Shown: positions 34,671 to 44,274 of the stretch, piece by piece
How the letters are laid out: each line of letters begins with the position of its first letter
Numbering within the stretch: the first letter of the stretch is position 1
From: Lysinibacillus sphaericus
GTDB taxonomy: Bacteria; Bacillota; Bacilli; Bacillales_A; Planococcaceae
Direction: 5' to 3'
Assembly: GCF_002982115.1 (NCBI RefSeq)
Contig: NZ_CP019980.1
Location: 2,178,001 to 2,242,000, forward strand
Length of the DNA: 64,000 bases
Notes under the pieces: generated by a model
The model's input: the letters and a program-made list of their open reading frames with translations, nothing else
Database searches by the model: none
Told to the model about the DNA's origin: nothing
Made by a program: the position numbers and the translations under genes

Positions 34671-35306
34671 TTATAAATACAGATACACACAAGCATACAT
34701 TGAACCACACCCTGCTAACACAAACAGATGCCAAATTGTATGATTATAAGGAAGTGAGCGCCACGCGTAAAAGATAGCACCAATTGTATAGAACAAACCA
34801 CCAGCTAATAAATAAGCAAAGCCATCACTCCCTAAGAACAGATAGATTGGCTTTATGGCAAAAATAATTAGCCAACCCATAACAATGTAGAAAACAAGAG
34901 ATAGGATATTAAAACGATGAATAAAAAAGCATTTAAATAACACCCCAAGTAAGGCTAGCGACCATATGATACATAATAGTGTTATGCCCAATGTATCTCC
35001 AAGTGCGATTAATAAAAATGGTGTGTAGGTCCCAGCAATTAAAATATAAATAGCGGAATGGTCGAGGATAGCAAAAAAATATTTATATTTTTCAGGCAGA
35101 CTATGGAGTAAGGTTGACATCATAAACAAGATAATGACAGACGCACCGAAAATACTAAAAGTTGTAATATACAGTGCTCGCCCGTTGTGAACAGCCGTTA
35201 ATAGTAACATTACAAGTGCTGGAATACTTGCGAGCAACCCTACCCCGTGAGTAATGGCATTCCACAATTCTTCCTTCCGTGTTTTATAGTCAAATGAATT
35301 CATCAT
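34671..35306 (-). CDS. Hemolysin III family (PAQR-like) membrane protein
   Basis: A 211-residue protein with seven membrane helices of the HlyIII/YqfA family. Conserved pieces are ELWNAITHGVGLL near residue 13, STLLHSLPEKYKYFFAILDH around 65-80 with SAIYILIAGTYTPF, and the C-terminal NHTIWHLFVLAGC with its histidine pair, which resembles a metal-dependent hydrolase site in the wider PAQR/CREST group. AAGGAAGGG lies about six bases before the ATG. The haemolytic name is historical; a role in membrane fluidity or lipid hydrolysis is more likely. Confidence 0.88.
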   Translation of the reverse strand: MMNSFDYKTRKEELWNAITHGVGLLASIPALVMLLLTAVHNGRALYITTFSIFGASVIILFMMSTLLHSLPEKYKYFFAILDHSAIYILIAGTYTPFLLIALGDTLGITLLCIIWSLALLGVLFKCFFIHRFNILSLVFYIVMGWLIIFAIKPIYLFLGSDGFAYLLAGGLFYTIGAIFYAWRSLPYNHTIWHLFVLAGCGSMYACVYLYL

Positions 35307-35572
35307 TGTACACCCTTCCTTCGTTCTATATTTACAATAGCCTATTCAGTGGACTATTCCTATGTATGTTTGTCATATATTTACTTATCTAAAATGTCAT
35401 GTCGATTTATAGAGGAAAATGTTAGACAAATTTAATGAAAAAAGGCTATAGTATCCAAGGTAGCGTAAATGAAAAAGACTTGAAATAGACAAGTCAGATG
35501 ACAAATGTCATGTTTACATATGGAAACATTAGTCTATATAATAATTTCAATGAAGTAAAAGGATGTGTCGAA

Positions 35573-36415
35573 GTGGGACGAATTCATATTGTAACGGACT
35601 CAACTTGTGATTTAACAAAAGAAGAAGTAATGCAACACGGTATACATATTGTGCCGTTAACCATTCAAATTGATGGGAAAACGTATATAGATGGAGTGGA
35701 TTTAGAGCCACAAACTTTTTTAGGTTTAATGAAAAATGCGAAAGATTTGCCGAAAAGTTCTCAACCTGCACCAGGGAAATTTAAAGAATTGTACGACGAG
35801 CTTGGAAAAGATGGAGATCAAATACTTTCCATTCATATGACAGGTGGCATGAGTGGAACAGTCGAATCAGCTCGACAGGCGGCACAAATGACAGATGCAA
35901 ATGTAACTGTCATTGATTCTCGCTTTATTGCAATTGGGCTTGCGATACAATTACGAGAGGCCATTAAAATGCGCGATGCAGGAGCGACTGTGCAAGAAAT
36001 CGTCGCACGTTTAGACAAAGTACGTGAAAATACACATTTATATGTGATTGTTGATACACTTGAAAATTTAATTAAGGGCGGTCGAATTGGTAAAGGAACA
36101 GGCTTTATCGGTTCTTTGCTCAACATAAAAGTAATTGCGAACTTAGAAGGTGGCGCATATAATCCTGTGTCAAAAGTTCGTAGTCACAAACAGGTTGTCA
36201 ATTACTTATTTAAGCAATTCCAAGCTGATACTGCTGGTAAATCAGTAAAAGCTGTAGGAATTTCACATGCTGACGGTTTAACAACAATGGGTGATCCCTT
36301 AAAAGAATTAGTAGAAGGAACAGGCTTTGATGAGGTAGAAATTGCCTTTACCTCTCCAATTATTTCTACACATACCGGTCCAGGTGCAATTGGTTTTATT
36401 TATTTTGCCGAATAA
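35573..36415 (+). CDS. DegV-family fatty-acid binding protein
   Basis: A 280-residue DegV-family protein, homologous to FakB, which holds a fatty acid while a FakA kinase phosphorylates it. The N-terminal segment HIVTDSTCDLTKEEV and the SSQPAPGKF and HMTGGMSGT motifs that line the fatty-acid pocket are present. The GTG at 35573 follows AAAGGATGT; a longer in-frame reading from 35498 adds 25 residues that do not match the family. The FakA partner is not in the window. Single gene ended by the terminator at 36421-36456. Confidence 0.9.
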   Translation: MGRIHIVTDSTCDLTKEEVMQHGIHIVPLTIQIDGKTYIDGVDLEPQTFLGLMKNAKDLPKSSQPAPGKFKELYDELGKDGDQILSIHMTGGMSGTVESARQAAQMTDANVTVIDSRFIAIGLAIQLREAIKMRDAGATVQEIVARLDKVRENTHLYVIVDTLENLIKGGRIGKGTGFIGSLLNIKVIANLEGGAYNPVSKVRSHKQVVNYLFKQFQADTAGKSVKAVGISHADGLTTMGDPLKELVEGTGFDEVEIAFTSPIISTHTGPGAIGFIYFAE

Positions 36416-36420
36416 TTGAT

Positions 36421-36456
36421 AAGAGCTGCTACATAAGTAATTGTAGTAGCTTTTTA
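36421..36456 (+). terminator. Terminator of the DegV gene
   Basis: AAGAGCTGCTACA pairs with TGTAGTAGCTTTTT with one mismatch, and a T run follows. Confidence 0.75.
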
Positions 36457-36601
36457 CTGTCTTAGTCAGCTTGGAAAATGGTTAACAAGTATTGAGATGA
36501 ATATGCTTAGATTTTTCTTGATAAATTGGAGCATCGTCACTTTTCTTTGTCGTGACAACTATCTATAATAGAAATAACAGCAAATGATGGAAGGTGGTCA
36601 A

Positions 36602-37531
36602 ATGGGCATCTGGCGAATTATTTTGTCATGTTTGACCGTCTTAATACTAAGTGGTTGTGCAATATCAATAGATGAACCGAGTCCGCAGGCTGACGATGAA
36701 CATGAACAGTCAGGGACGGAGCAAGATATGAGACAGGATGAGCAACAAGCAGAGGAAGAGACAAAGCACTCTAGTAATGTATTGACGCAAATTTTTGAAC
36801 ATTTTTTTGAGCCTACACCAGAGGATTTACGGCAAATTGATGATGACAACGCAAAACAACTACATTACTTGGCACTTGGAGATTCATTAACAGACGGTGT
36901 CGGGGATGAGTATAGTCAAGACGGTTATGTTGGAAGATTAGCAGATTCAATGTTAGCTTGGACTTCGATATCAGAAGTTAAGGTTGAGAATCGGGGAAAA
37001 AGAGGAAGACGTAGCGATCAGCTATTAAAATTATTAAAAAAAGGGCATTATGATGAAGAGTTACAACAAGCACAGCTTATTTCATTAACAATGGGTGGCA
37101 ATGATGTAATGAAAGTCGTCAAAAAGGACTTGTTTAACTTAAAAAGAGATGCCTTTGATAAGGAATTATTAACCTATGAGAATCGTTACAGTAAAATAAT
37201 TGACAATATACGTGCAAAAAATCCAACTGTACCGTTATTACTTATCGGGTTTTATAATCCCTTTTCAATTGTCACCAATGAGGCCAATGAATTTGATACG
37301 ATTATTACAGAATGGAATAGCGTTATCAAAGAAATAGCAAGTAAGGATACAAACGCTTGTTATGTCTCTGTAGAAGACTTGTTTGATTCAAATGAAGAAC
37401 TGGTCTATCACACGGATTTTTTTCACCCCAATGCAAAGGGGTATGATAAAATGACGGAGCGAATTTTAGCAGCAATGGAGCAATGTAAAATGGAACAAAA
37501 AATTAATAAGGAAATAGGCTTCGGGGAGTGA
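36602..37531 (+). CDS. ypmR: YpmR-like SGNH/GDSL lipoprotein hydrolase
   Basis: A 309-residue lipoprotein with lipobox LSGC (Cys near residue 18) and an SGNH hydrolase domain. Block I is LGDSLTDGVGD near 90, block III GGNDV near 168 and block V DFFHPNAKGYDKM near 280. Between them the N-terminal 60 residues are strongly acidic. The ATG at 36602 follows GGAAGGTGGT. The next genes are ypmS-like, msrA and msrB, the same order as in B. subtilis, so the name is given on synteny. The likely role is extracellular esterase activity on lipids or wall components; the true substrate is unknown. Confidence 0.82.
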   Translation: MGIWRIILSCLTVLILSGCAISIDEPSPQADDEHEQSGTEQDMRQDEQQAEEETKHSSNVLTQIFEHFFEPTPEDLRQIDDDNAKQLHYLALGDSLTDGVGDEYSQDGYVGRLADSMLAWTSISEVKVENRGKRGRRSDQLLKLLKKGHYDEELQQAQLISLTMGGNDVMKVVKKDLFNLKRDAFDKELLTYENRYSKIIDNIRAKNPTVPLLLIGFYNPFSIVTNEANEFDTIITEWNSVIKEIASKDTNACYVSVEDLFDSNEELVYHTDFFHPNAKGYDKMTERILAAMEQCKMEQKINKEIGFGE

Positions 37532-37535
37532 AAAA

Positions 37536-38117
37536 ATGAATAAATGGAAATTCGCATTTTTTGCGTTAGCAGGTATGGTTATTTTTTCAATTCTCCTCGT
37601 CGTTTATTTAGCAACGAAGCCAGTTGAAGGATTTGAATTAGCGAAGAGTGCAGACAGTGAAGAAAACGTAACAGGTAATGTTCTTGTAGTACAAACGACT
37701 ACGAAAGAGTTGGAGTCAATTACCAAAAAATATTTAAAGGACACAGCTAAAGGCTCACCATTGCCATTGGATTTTACCATTGGAGATGATATTGAATTAC
37801 GAAGTAAATTAACTGTTTTTTATACAGAAATTCCGATTTCAATGAATTTTGACCCGATCGTTGATGAAAAAGGCAATATTATTTTAAAGCAAACAGGGAT
37901 GAATGTAGGGCTTTTAAACATTCCGCCGGAGACGACCATGAAAATTATGCGAGATTCGGTGGATTTCCCTTCATGGATTACGGTCAATCCAAATAAAGCT
38001 GAAATTTATATTGATTTATCGCGAGTAAATATTGCTTCAGGTTCGAGGGTTCGTGCGAAGGAATTAGACTTACCGAACGATAAGATTTTATTGGAAATTA
38101 TCGTCCCAGGAAAATAA
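37536..38117 (+). CDS. ypmS: YpmS-like membrane protein
   Basis: A 193-residue protein with one N-terminal membrane helix (about residues 6-28) and an extracytoplasmic domain. It matches the YpmS family (DUF2140) from its position after ypmR and the segment LPLDFTIGDDIELRSKLTVF. It begins five bases after the ypmR stop, so the two are cotranscribed. The domain may bind lipid or act with YpmR; the function is unknown. Confidence 0.82.
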   Translation: MNKWKFAFFALAGMVIFSILLVVYLATKPVEGFELAKSADSEENVTGNVLVVQTTTKELESITKKYLKDTAKGSPLPLDFTIGDDIELRSKLTVFYTEIPISMNFDPIVDEKGNIILKQTGMNVGLLNIPPETTMKIMRDSVDFPSWITVNPNKAEIYIDLSRVNIASGSRVRAKELDLPNDKILLEIIVPGK

Positions 38118-38130
38118 GGAGTGAAAATAA

Positions 38131-38661
38131 ATGGCAATACAATATGCGACATTTGCAGGCGGCTGTTTTTGGTGTATGGTCAAGCCATTCGATGAAACAC
38201 CGGGCATTAAAGCTGTCGTTTCTGGTTACACTGGTGGACATGTTGAAAATCCAAGCTATGAACAAGTCTGTTCGGAAACAACAGGTCATGTAGAAGCGGT
38301 TCAAATTACATTTGATGATGACATCTATTCATACGAGCAATTATTAGCTACATTTTGGACATTAATTGACCCAACGGATGCTGGTGGGCAATTTTTTGAT
38401 CGTGGACAATCCTATACAACGGCCATTTTTTACCATGATGAAGAGCAGCGTGAATTAGCTGAACGTTCAAAGGCAGATTTAGAAGCTTCTCGTAAGTTTG
38501 ATAAGCCGATTGCTGTAAAAATTTTGCCTGCAAGCACATTTTATGCTGCGGAGGACTACCATCAATATTATTATAAAAAAAATCCAATGCACTACGAACG
38601 TTATGCAGTAGGTTCTGGTCGCAAGGCATTTCAGGAACAACATTGGGGGCATAAAAAATGA
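38131..38661 (+). CDS. msrA: Peptide methionine (S)-sulfoxide reductase MsrA
   Basis: A 176-residue enzyme that repairs the S form of methionine sulfoxide in proteins. The catalytic motif GGCFWC sits at residues 10-15 (Cys12), followed by [20 protein letters not shown] and the AEDYHQYY segment. AGGAG precedes the ATG. It lies 13 bases after ypmS and overlaps msrB by four bases, so MsrA and MsrB are made together. Confidence 0.96.
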   Translation: MAIQYATFAGGCFWCMVKPFDETPGIKAVVSGYTGGHVENPSYEQVCSETTGHVEAVQITFDDDIYSYEQLLATFWTLIDPTDAGGQFFDRGQSYTTAIFYHDEEQRELAERSKADLEASRKFDKPIAVKILPASTFYAAEDYHQYYYKKNPMHYERYAVGSGRKAFQEQHWGHKK

Positions 38662-39086
38662 ATAAAGAACAACGTTTAAAAGAACTAACAGATATGCAAT
38701 ACTATGTAACGCAGGAAAATGGGACTGAGCCACCGTTTCGTAATGAATATGATCAACATTTTGAAGAAGGAATTTATGTAGATATTGTTTCAGGAAAGCC
38801 ACTCTTTAGCTCCCACGATAAATTCAATTCTGGCTGTGGATGGCCAGCATTCACAAAACCAATTGCACAAGAGCATGTGACGGAGCATTTTGATACTTCT
38901 CATGGAATGCGTCGTGTAGAGGTAAGAAGTAAGGAAGCTGATTCTCATCTAGGACATGTCTTCCCAGACGGTCCTCAAGAGTTAGGTGGTTTGCGCTATT
39001 GTATCAATTCTGCATCACTTCGTTTTATTCCAAAAGCGGATTTAGAACAAGAAGGCTACGCTGAATATAGCGCCTTATTTAAGTAA
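38658..39086 (+). CDS. msrB: Peptide methionine (R)-sulfoxide reductase MsrB
   Basis: A 142-residue enzyme that repairs the R form of methionine sulfoxide. Motifs are [12 protein letters not shown] near residue 55, [11 protein letters not shown] near 95 and [11 protein letters not shown] near 115, where the cysteine is catalytic. Zinc-binding CxxC pairs of some relatives are absent here, as in many Bacillus enzymes. The ATG overlaps the msrA stop. The terminator at 39091-39127 ends the four-gene operon. Confidence 0.96.
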   Translation: MNKEQRLKELTDMQYYVTQENGTEPPFRNEYDQHFEEGIYVDIVSGKPLFSSHDKFNSGCGWPAFTKPIAQEHVTEHFDTSHGMRRVEVRSKEADSHLGHVFPDGPQELGGLRYCINSASLRFIPKADLEQEGYAEYSALFK

Positions 39087-39090
39087 CAAG

Positions 39091-39127
39091 CAAAACGCCT
39101 AGTACGCTTCTCGTGCAGGCGTTTTTT
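39091..39127 (+). terminator. Terminator of the ypmRS-msrAB operon
   Basis: ACGCCTAGTACG pairs with CGTGCAGGCGT with a small loop and mismatch, followed by a long T run. Confidence 0.85.
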
Positions 39128-39172
39128 TTGGGAAAACAAAAAGAGGGTGGGTATAACGAAAACGATATAGCA

Positions 39173-39218
39173 AAAAAGTGTTAGATTGAACTGCAATCAA
39201 TCTAACACTTTTTCACTT
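39173..39218 (+). terminator. GTGTTAGATTGA hairpin (copy 4)
   Basis: AAAAAGTGTTAGATTGA pairs perfectly with TCAATCTAACACTTTTT around a 7-base loop. It is preceded by GAGGGTGGGTATAACG, which resembles the left end of the 317-bp repeat at 19522. It lies in the gap between two convergent genes. Confidence 0.7.
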
Positions 39219-39235
39219 TGCCTGCTCCTCTTGTC

Positions 39236-41077
39236 TTAAATTTTAAACGTACCTACAACACTACGTAAACTATCTGCTTGATGCGCCAGTTCAGTTGCCG
39301 CTGCATTAATTTCTTGCATGGACGCAGAACCTTGGGTAGCAGCAGCAGCAGACATCACCGTATTGGAAGCTGTTTGTTCAGCATAGGCATTTATATGCAC
39401 AAAATCACTTGCTACAGCATTACTATAATCAAGCGTATGGGCTATTTTATCAACCATTGTGGTAATAATCGCAGTCGTTTCTTTCGTTTGCGTTAAAATA
39501 TTGGACAATGACTGGTTAGTTTCATTTGTCACCTCAACGCCTCGAATAACCGTTGTAACACCTTCTTGATTTTGTGTAATAATTGATGCCACTTCCTCTT
39601 GTATGGAATTTACAATAACTGTGACTTCTTTAGCCGCAGTTTGTGATTGCTCAGCAAGCTTGCGTACTTCATCTGCTACAACAGCAAAGCCACGACCATG
39701 CTCTCCAGCACGGGCTGCTTCAATCGCCGCATTTAATGCAAGTAAATTTGTTTGCTCAGAGATTGCAGTAATCGTACTGATTATAGAGGTTATATCGGCA
39801 GATTTGCGGCCGAGTGCCTCAACAGTTGTAGAGGTAGAAGCAATTGTTTCTTCAATTGACTGCATGACTAAGGTAGATTGTAGGACAGAACGACTTCCTT
39901 CATCTGCTGCTTGTTGCATGGCGATTGAAGCTCGTTGTACAGCATTGGCTTGTTCATTCAACTGATGCATAGAATGGTCTAAATCACTCATTTTTTGTTG
40001 AGCACTATTCATGCTATTGATTGTATTCTCACTATCACTTGCGATATCTGCACTTGCATCTGCAATATTTTGAATTGTGCGTGCATTTTCATCAGCTAGC
40101 GTCATGAGCTCTCGGCTACTATTTGATACATGATCTGCAAGTTCACTGACGCGTTTAATAAGGTTTGAAATAGACAAAATAAGTGTATTCGTCGAGTTAG
40201 CAATTGTAGAAAATTCATCATGGTTACGTACACGGACACGCCTTGTTAAATCACCACCCGCTTGAGCAATATCTAAAATGGAATGGTTAATCGCACGCGT
40301 ATTATTTTTTAATGAATTAAATAACATATAACCAAAAATGATAATGGCAATAAGACTGATAATCGAAAAAATAAAGAAATAAGTATTGGATACAGTTACC
40401 TGTTTGTTCAATTTATTAAGTTTTGTTTTGTTCGATTCATCCATTACTATATTGATGGCGTCAATATTATTATCAATATGTAATTTCATTGTTTCGCCAG
40501 TGCCTTCAATCATGAGTTTCCTTGCTTGTTCAAGACCAAGATCATCTCGCATTGTCATGACCTTTTTTGAGTATTCAAGGTAGTTTTTATAATACTGGCT
40601 AATTGCTTGTATATGCCCAAGTTCCACTTCGCGGTCTGCAAATTTTTCTTGTAAGGCAGCTATTTTTTTATTAATAGAATCAATTTTCATTTTGTAAGAA
40701 GTGGAATAACTACCATTACCGGTAATTAGGTAAGCTTGTTCGAGGTTGGTTAATCTAGCAATTTCATAGGCAAGCTGATTTACTGTAAGCTGTTCTTGTA
40801 CATTCTTCTCAGTAAAATCCTCCATTTGTTGTTGAAGATTTGTAATATTGATATAAGACAATATACCCATTGTTGCATTAATGAAAATAAGCAAAGTAAA
40901 AATGATAAGTACTTTTCCTCGAATTAAATGATAAAAACGTTGTCGTTTTTCTGTAGTAGGAGGGAGATTGTGCCTACTAGCTTTAGAATCTATAACTTTC
41001 TTTTTTCTAAAAAAGTTAGAATCTAAGAGAGACGGGCGGTTTCTCATAGGTTTACTAGCCTGACTCTTGTTTTTCAT
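39236..41077 (-). CDS. Methyl-accepting chemotaxis protein with an outer four-helix sensor
   Basis: A 613-residue chemoreceptor. A long basic cytosolic N-terminus (about 1-48) is followed by a membrane helix (about 50-73), an extracytoplasmic helical domain of about 155 residues (CHASE3 or 4HB type), a second membrane helix (about 232-253), HAMP (about 254-310) and a signalling domain whose tip reads [20 protein letters not shown]. The start at 41077 follows AGGAAGGTG by about six bases; starts farther upstream lack a site. Its N-terminal extension of about 50 residues is unusual for the family. The ligand is unknown. Confidence 0.9.
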   Translation of the reverse strand: MKNKSQASKPMRNRPSLLDSNFFRKKKVIDSKASRHNLPPTTEKRQRFYHLIRGKVLIIFTLLIFINATMGILSYINITNLQQQMEDFTEKNVQEQLTVNQLAYEIARLTNLEQAYLITGNGSYSTSYKMKIDSINKKIAALQEKFADREVELGHIQAISQYYKNYLEYSKKVMTMRDDLGLEQARKLMIEGTGETMKLHIDNNIDAINIVMDESNKTKLNKLNKQVTVSNTYFFIFSIISLIAIIIFGYMLFNSLKNNTRAINHSILDIAQAGGDLTRRVRVRNHDEFSTIANSTNTLILSISNLIKRVSELADHVSNSSRELMTLADENARTIQNIADASADIASDSENTINSMNSAQQKMSDLDHSMHQLNEQANAVQRASIAMQQAADEGSRSVLQSTLVMQSIEETIASTSTTVEALGRKSADITSIISTITAISEQTNLLALNAAIEAARAGEHGRGFAVVADEVRKLAEQSQTAAKEVTVIVNSIQEEVASIITQNQEGVTTVIRGVEVTNETNQSLSNILTQTKETTAIITTMVDKIAHTLDYSNAVASDFVHINAYAEQTASNTVMSAAAATQGSASMQEINAAATELAHQADSLRSVVGTFKI

Positions 41078-41350
41078 CGCCATCACCTTCCTAATTTTTG
41101 CATTTATTGACTTCAATTCTATCGTATTATACTAAAAAATTCTATCCTAATTTCACAAAATTTTCATTTTTCAGATAAAAAGGCGTAATATTTTTGCATG
41201 ACAAAAGTCATTAAGGTGAAAAAGGCTATTCAGTTTTTCTTCACTAGTAAAAAATACTTAAAGAAAAAAATGATACATTTTATGACGAAATGTATTTTTT
41301 TTGATAAACTAGCGGAAAGTAAAAATGAAAAGGGGAGGCATTTTTCAATA

Positions 41351-41572
41351 ATGAAAAAGAGCTTTTATTTATATGTATTAACATTCAGAGGGGGAGAGTG
41401 GTCAGATGCAAAAGTTCGATTTGCTGAAGAAGTTTTTCATGAACATAACTTTCCTAAACAAAGCATGGATTTTGATGAGTTATCTACATATATCGAAACG
41501 TTTGCAACAGAAAATTTAACAACTGAAGTGTTTGATGAGTTATGGGATTTATACAGTGAACAAGGACGATAA
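41351..41572 (+). CDS. YozE-family protein
   Basis: A 73-residue protein of the YozE family (SAM-like fold): [20 protein letters not shown], then [20 protein letters not shown] and a C-terminal helix. The ATG at 41351 is chosen by homology and follows GGGGAGG about 13 bases upstream; a longer open frame from 41198 has no such match. Function unknown; family members are short and conserved in Bacillaceae. Confidence 0.85.
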   Translation: MKKSFYLYVLTFRGGEWSDAKVRFAEEVFHEHNFPKQSMDFDELSTYIETFATENLTTEVFDELWDLYSEQGR

Positions 41573-41609
41573 TGATTCGCAATACTTTCATTATTCGTAC
41601 TTTTATAGT

Positions 41610-41625
41610 TGCTAGACGTCTAGCA
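41610..41625. promoter_or_regulatory. 16-bp perfect palindrome upstream of deoD
   Basis: TGCTAGACGTCTAGCA lies 66 bases before the deoD start codon. A perfect palindrome in a promoter region is a plausible operator. The core AGACGTCT equals the MetJ box of enterobacteria, but MetJ is not known in this group. Confidence 0.5.
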
Positions 41626-41690
41626 TTGCGTAAATACGTGAAACAAAGTATTATTTATAGTGATAACTGACAGAAAAGAGGGATTGCAGT

Positions 41691-42398
41691 ATGAGTATTC
41701 ATATTAATGCAAAAAAAGGCGAAATCGCTGACACTATTTTACTTCCGGGAGACCCACTACGTGCAAAATACATTGCTGAAACGTTTTTAGAAGATGTTAC
41801 ATGCTATAACGAAGTCCGCAATATGTTTGGTTATACTGGTACGTATAAAGGTAAACGTATTTCTGTACAAGGTACTGGTATGGGCGTGCCTTCCATTTCC
41901 ATTTATGTAACAGAATTAATGCAAGAATATGATGTACAAAAGTTAATTCGTGTAGGTACTTGTGGTGCAATTCAAAAAGATGTTAAAGTTCGTGATGTTA
42001 TTTTAGCACAAGGAGCAACAACGGATTCACGTATGAATCAAATTATTTGGGGCAACAACATTGACTTTGCACCAATCGCTAATTTTGACTTATTATTAAA
42101 AGCTTACAATGCAGGTAAAGATGCAGGCTTAAGTCTGCAAGTAGGTAATATTTTCACAGCAGATCTATTTTACTCAGACGAGCACCAAAATGAAAAGCTA
42201 GCTAAATACGGTGTACTAGCTGTAGAAATGGAATCAGCAGCACTTTACACATTAGCAGCGAAATTTGGCCGCCAAGCACTTTCTATTTTAACAGTAAGTG
42301 ACCACATTATTACTGGTGAAGTCACAACATCAGAAGAGCGCCAAACTACATTCAACGACATGATTGTTGTTGCTTTAGAAGCGGCTATTCAAGAGTAG
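41691..42398 (+). CDS. deoD: Purine nucleoside phosphorylase, DeoD type
   Basis: A 235-residue hexameric-type purine nucleoside phosphorylase that splits purine nucleosides with phosphate to free base and ribose-1-phosphate. Motifs include [16 protein letters not shown] near residue 18, the phosphate-site [12 protein letters not shown] near 64, RVGTCGAIQ near 87 and the base-site [16 protein letters not shown] near 176, with TVSDH near 203. AGAGGG precedes the ATG. The last 50 bases (42349-42398) are repeated at 45921-45970 with synonymous changes, so the present 3' end was probably supplied by an inserted element. The protein itself is complete. Confidence 0.96.
   Translation: MSIHINAKKGEIADTILLPGDPLRAKYIAETFLEDVTCYNEVRNMFGYTGTYKGKRISVQGTGMGVPSISIYVTELMQEYDVQKLIRVGTCGAIQKDVKVRDVILAQGATTDSRMNQIIWGNNIDFAPIANFDLLLKAYNAGKDAGLSLQVGNIFTADLFYSDEHQNEKLAKYGVLAVEMESAALYTLAAKFGRQALSILTVSDHIITGEVTTSEERQTTFNDMIVVALEAAIQE
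42349..42398 (+). repeat. Left copy of the deoD 3' end (attachment site)
   Basis: The last 50 bases of deoD match 45921-45970 at 44 positions. All six differences fall in third codon positions, so both copies would give the same residues ([15 protein letters not shown] and stop). This is what is expected when a mobile element integrates at the 3' end of a gene and restores it with its own copy. Confidence 0.75.
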
Positions 42399-42447
42399 TT
42401 GATATAGCAAGGTTTATAACAAGTTTAAAGTTATAAGAATAAGAGCA

Positions 42448-42465
42448 ACCGACCTAAAACCGACC
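42448..42465 (+). repeat. ACCGACC direct repeat, left copy
   Basis: ACCGACCTAAAACCGACC. A near copy lies at 45783-45800 near the other end of the element. Each contains two ACCGAC units; possible integrase arm-binding sites. Confidence 0.5.
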
Positions 42466-42468
42466 ATT

Positions 42469-43234
42469 TTATAAAATGGAATCGAAGAAGTCGGTTGCTT
42501 TTTCTTTATCTTTCATGGTTAGGTGGCTATAGGTATTAACAGTCTCTTGAATATTAACATGTCCAAGTTGTTCTTGGATAATTTTAAAATTAACATTTTT
42601 ACTAACCATAAATGATGCATAGGTATGTCTTAAACCATGGAAAGTGAGTTTAGGTAATTGTGTCTTTCTACTATTTCGCGCCATCTTCCAGACATACTGT
42701 CAGGATGTGAAGGGAATCCGTTTGTTTTTGTAAATAGTAAATTTATTGGTGTGCCCTTATCATCCTTCATAGGTTTCCAAGCTTCACCTGATGCTAACTG
42801 TAACTTCTTATGATCCTTTGCATATTGTTTTATTTCTCTCATTAACTCTGCTGGTACATTGACAGTTCGTGGTCTTTTGGTTTTTGTAGGACCTAAGAAA
42901 AAGTTTTTATCTTCTTTGTCATATTGAAGAGTCGAATCAATGAGTATAGTATTGTTAACGAAATTTAAGCATTCGTTTCTAATTCCTGCGATTTCAGACA
43001 TTCGTAAGCCTGCTAATGCAGCTAATTTTATTTGCAATGCATGCTTTGGATACATTTCTTTTGTCTTTTTTAAGAGTAATTTCAATTGTTCCTCGTCGTA
43101 AAATTCAATTTCCTTATACCTTTTAGAGCGAGAAGGTCTTTCAACACCATTCATTGGATTAGTTTCGATTACTTGCCACTTTACAGCTGTGGCTTTCCAT
43201 TTTTATTAGGTTTTAATTCTCTATAACTTGCCAT
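42469..43234 (-). pseudogene. Tyrosine integrase, internally deleted and frameshifted
   Basis: The gene opens at 43234 with a good site (AAAGGAG) and reads MASYRELKPNKNGKP. It then jumps into another frame at AVKWQVIETNPMNGVERPSR, so the central arm/core-binding part is gone. The catalytic domain follows with the first active-site arginine in LAGLRMSEIAGIR. Near 42658 another one-base shift breaks the frame between WREIVERH and LPKLTFHGLRHTYASF, whose HxLRHT box and later GHVNIQETVNTYSHL hold the other catalytic residues. It is inactive as it stands and faces the left junction with deoD, as an integrase should. Confidence 0.85.
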
Positions 43235-43309
43235 AATTATTCTCCTTTCTTTTAATACTTCGAACCAAAACTTCATCATCACCTCCTATAGTGAGAATGT
43301 TTGTTCTGT

Positions 43310-43584
43310 TTAAGGGTAAAATTTTTTAGGCATTTCAATCCAATCAAACATTTCTATTACACCTAAAGGTTCAAAGCAAATTGTAAAGTTGTCTATTGAT
43401 ACATATAAACCGTATTTACTTTTATACCAATCAAGAGCAGCTTCTAAAAAATCCTCGGTAACATCAAGGTAGTCAGCTAGTTCAAAGTGGTTTGTTATAT
43501 GTAAGTTATGAGCTTGTATAATTCTTATAATAGATAAACAGGCGAATTTACATCGCCAGTTATATCCAATCCAATACCAATTAA
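43310..43584 (-). pseudogene. ImmA/IrrE-type phage metallopeptidase relic
   Basis: A minus-strand frame without a start reads WYWIGYNWRCKFACLSIIRI, then NHFELADYLDVTEDFLEAAL, and ends FEPLGVIEMFDWIEMPKKFY. This is the C-terminal half of the ImmA-like proteins that sit beside phage repressors. The HExxH metal site is missing. It is evidence of prophage origin for the region. Confidence 0.6.
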
Positions 43585-43900
43585 ACCTACACCAACAGTT
43601 GAAGAAATGCAGGCAAAGACGTTACTAAATACAGAAGTTTTAATAGCAATGAAAAATATCGGAGTGTAGGAGGAACGAATATGAATATTGTATATCGTGC
43701 TGCGGAGTTATTAATCACTAGTTTGGGTTGTAACTTCGAAGAATGTATTATTCAAGCATCAACTTGAAGGATTTACAAAGTGGTGCGATGATAACGGATC
43801 GTTTGATTGGTTTATACATTACAATTCAACAACGACGAAACAAGTAGTATTGTTCAGTGTTTGTTCAGAACATTGTAGTAATCTTTTAATGTCATTGTAA
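43571..43900 (+). pseudogene. Phage late-gene fragments
   Basis: Three short plus-strand pieces follow one another. The first ends PTPTVEEMQAKTLLNTEVLI then AMKNIGV (stop 43667-43669) and looks like the end of a phage tail-fibre or host-lysis operon protein. The second (43681-43767) has a strong AGGAGG site and a 28-codon frame starting MNIVYRAAELLITSL. The third, without a start, contains FTKWCDDNGSFDWFIHYN. The exact genes were not recognised; the arrangement of short frames and strong sites is phage-like. Confidence 0.45.
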
Positions 43901-43932
43901 ACAAACAAAAGAACACGCATATATCAATGACG

Positions 43933-43975
43933 AAGCCCAGGTACTCAATTAATTTTGAGCCTGGGCTTTTTTGTT
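43933..43975. terminator. Terminator
   Basis: AAGCCCAGGTACTCAA pairs with TTGAGCCTGGGCTT with a small bulge and is followed by TTTTTT. It lies between the phage fragments and the HTH gene on the other strand and may serve both. Confidence 0.85.
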
Positions 43976-44214
43976 TATTCATCATAAGGTCTATATTTTT
44001 TTCGAAGCGATTCAAGCTCATCTTTTTTCTCAAGCAGTACACTTTTTAAAAACATTTTAGGCTGGTCTTTAGCTGCTTTTAACTTTCCGTCTTTCATTAA
44101 TTGCCCTAGACGAACTTTCGATATTTCCAATACCTCTGCTGCTTCGGCTGCGGATAGTAATTCAGTATTTAAAAATTCAAGTAGTTCTTCAGTTGTGGAA
44201 AATTCATATTTCAT
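43975..44214 (-). CDS. HTH DNA-binding protein, excisionase-like
   Basis: A 79-residue protein. Residues 20-45 form a helix-turn-helix (LLSAAEAAEVLEISKVRLGQ, LMKDGKLKAAKD), like MerR-type excisionases or partner regulators, followed by a charged helix. GGAAAGGTG lies about seven bases before the ATG. It is inside the decayed deoD element and probably belongs to it. Its target is unknown. Confidence 0.65.
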   Translation of the reverse strand: MKYEFSTTEELLEFLNTELLSAAEAAEVLEISKVRLGQLMKDGKLKAAKDQPKMFLKSVLLEKKDELESLRKKYRPYDE

Positions 44215-44274
44215 GCAATCACCTTTCCTTTGGTAACATAAATATTATTAGCCTTATGAAGTGAATTAAAACAG

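Noticed and set aside
39278..39965. Plus-strand frames opposite the chemoreceptor gene
   Set aside because: Antisense shadows of the repetitive helical signalling domain.
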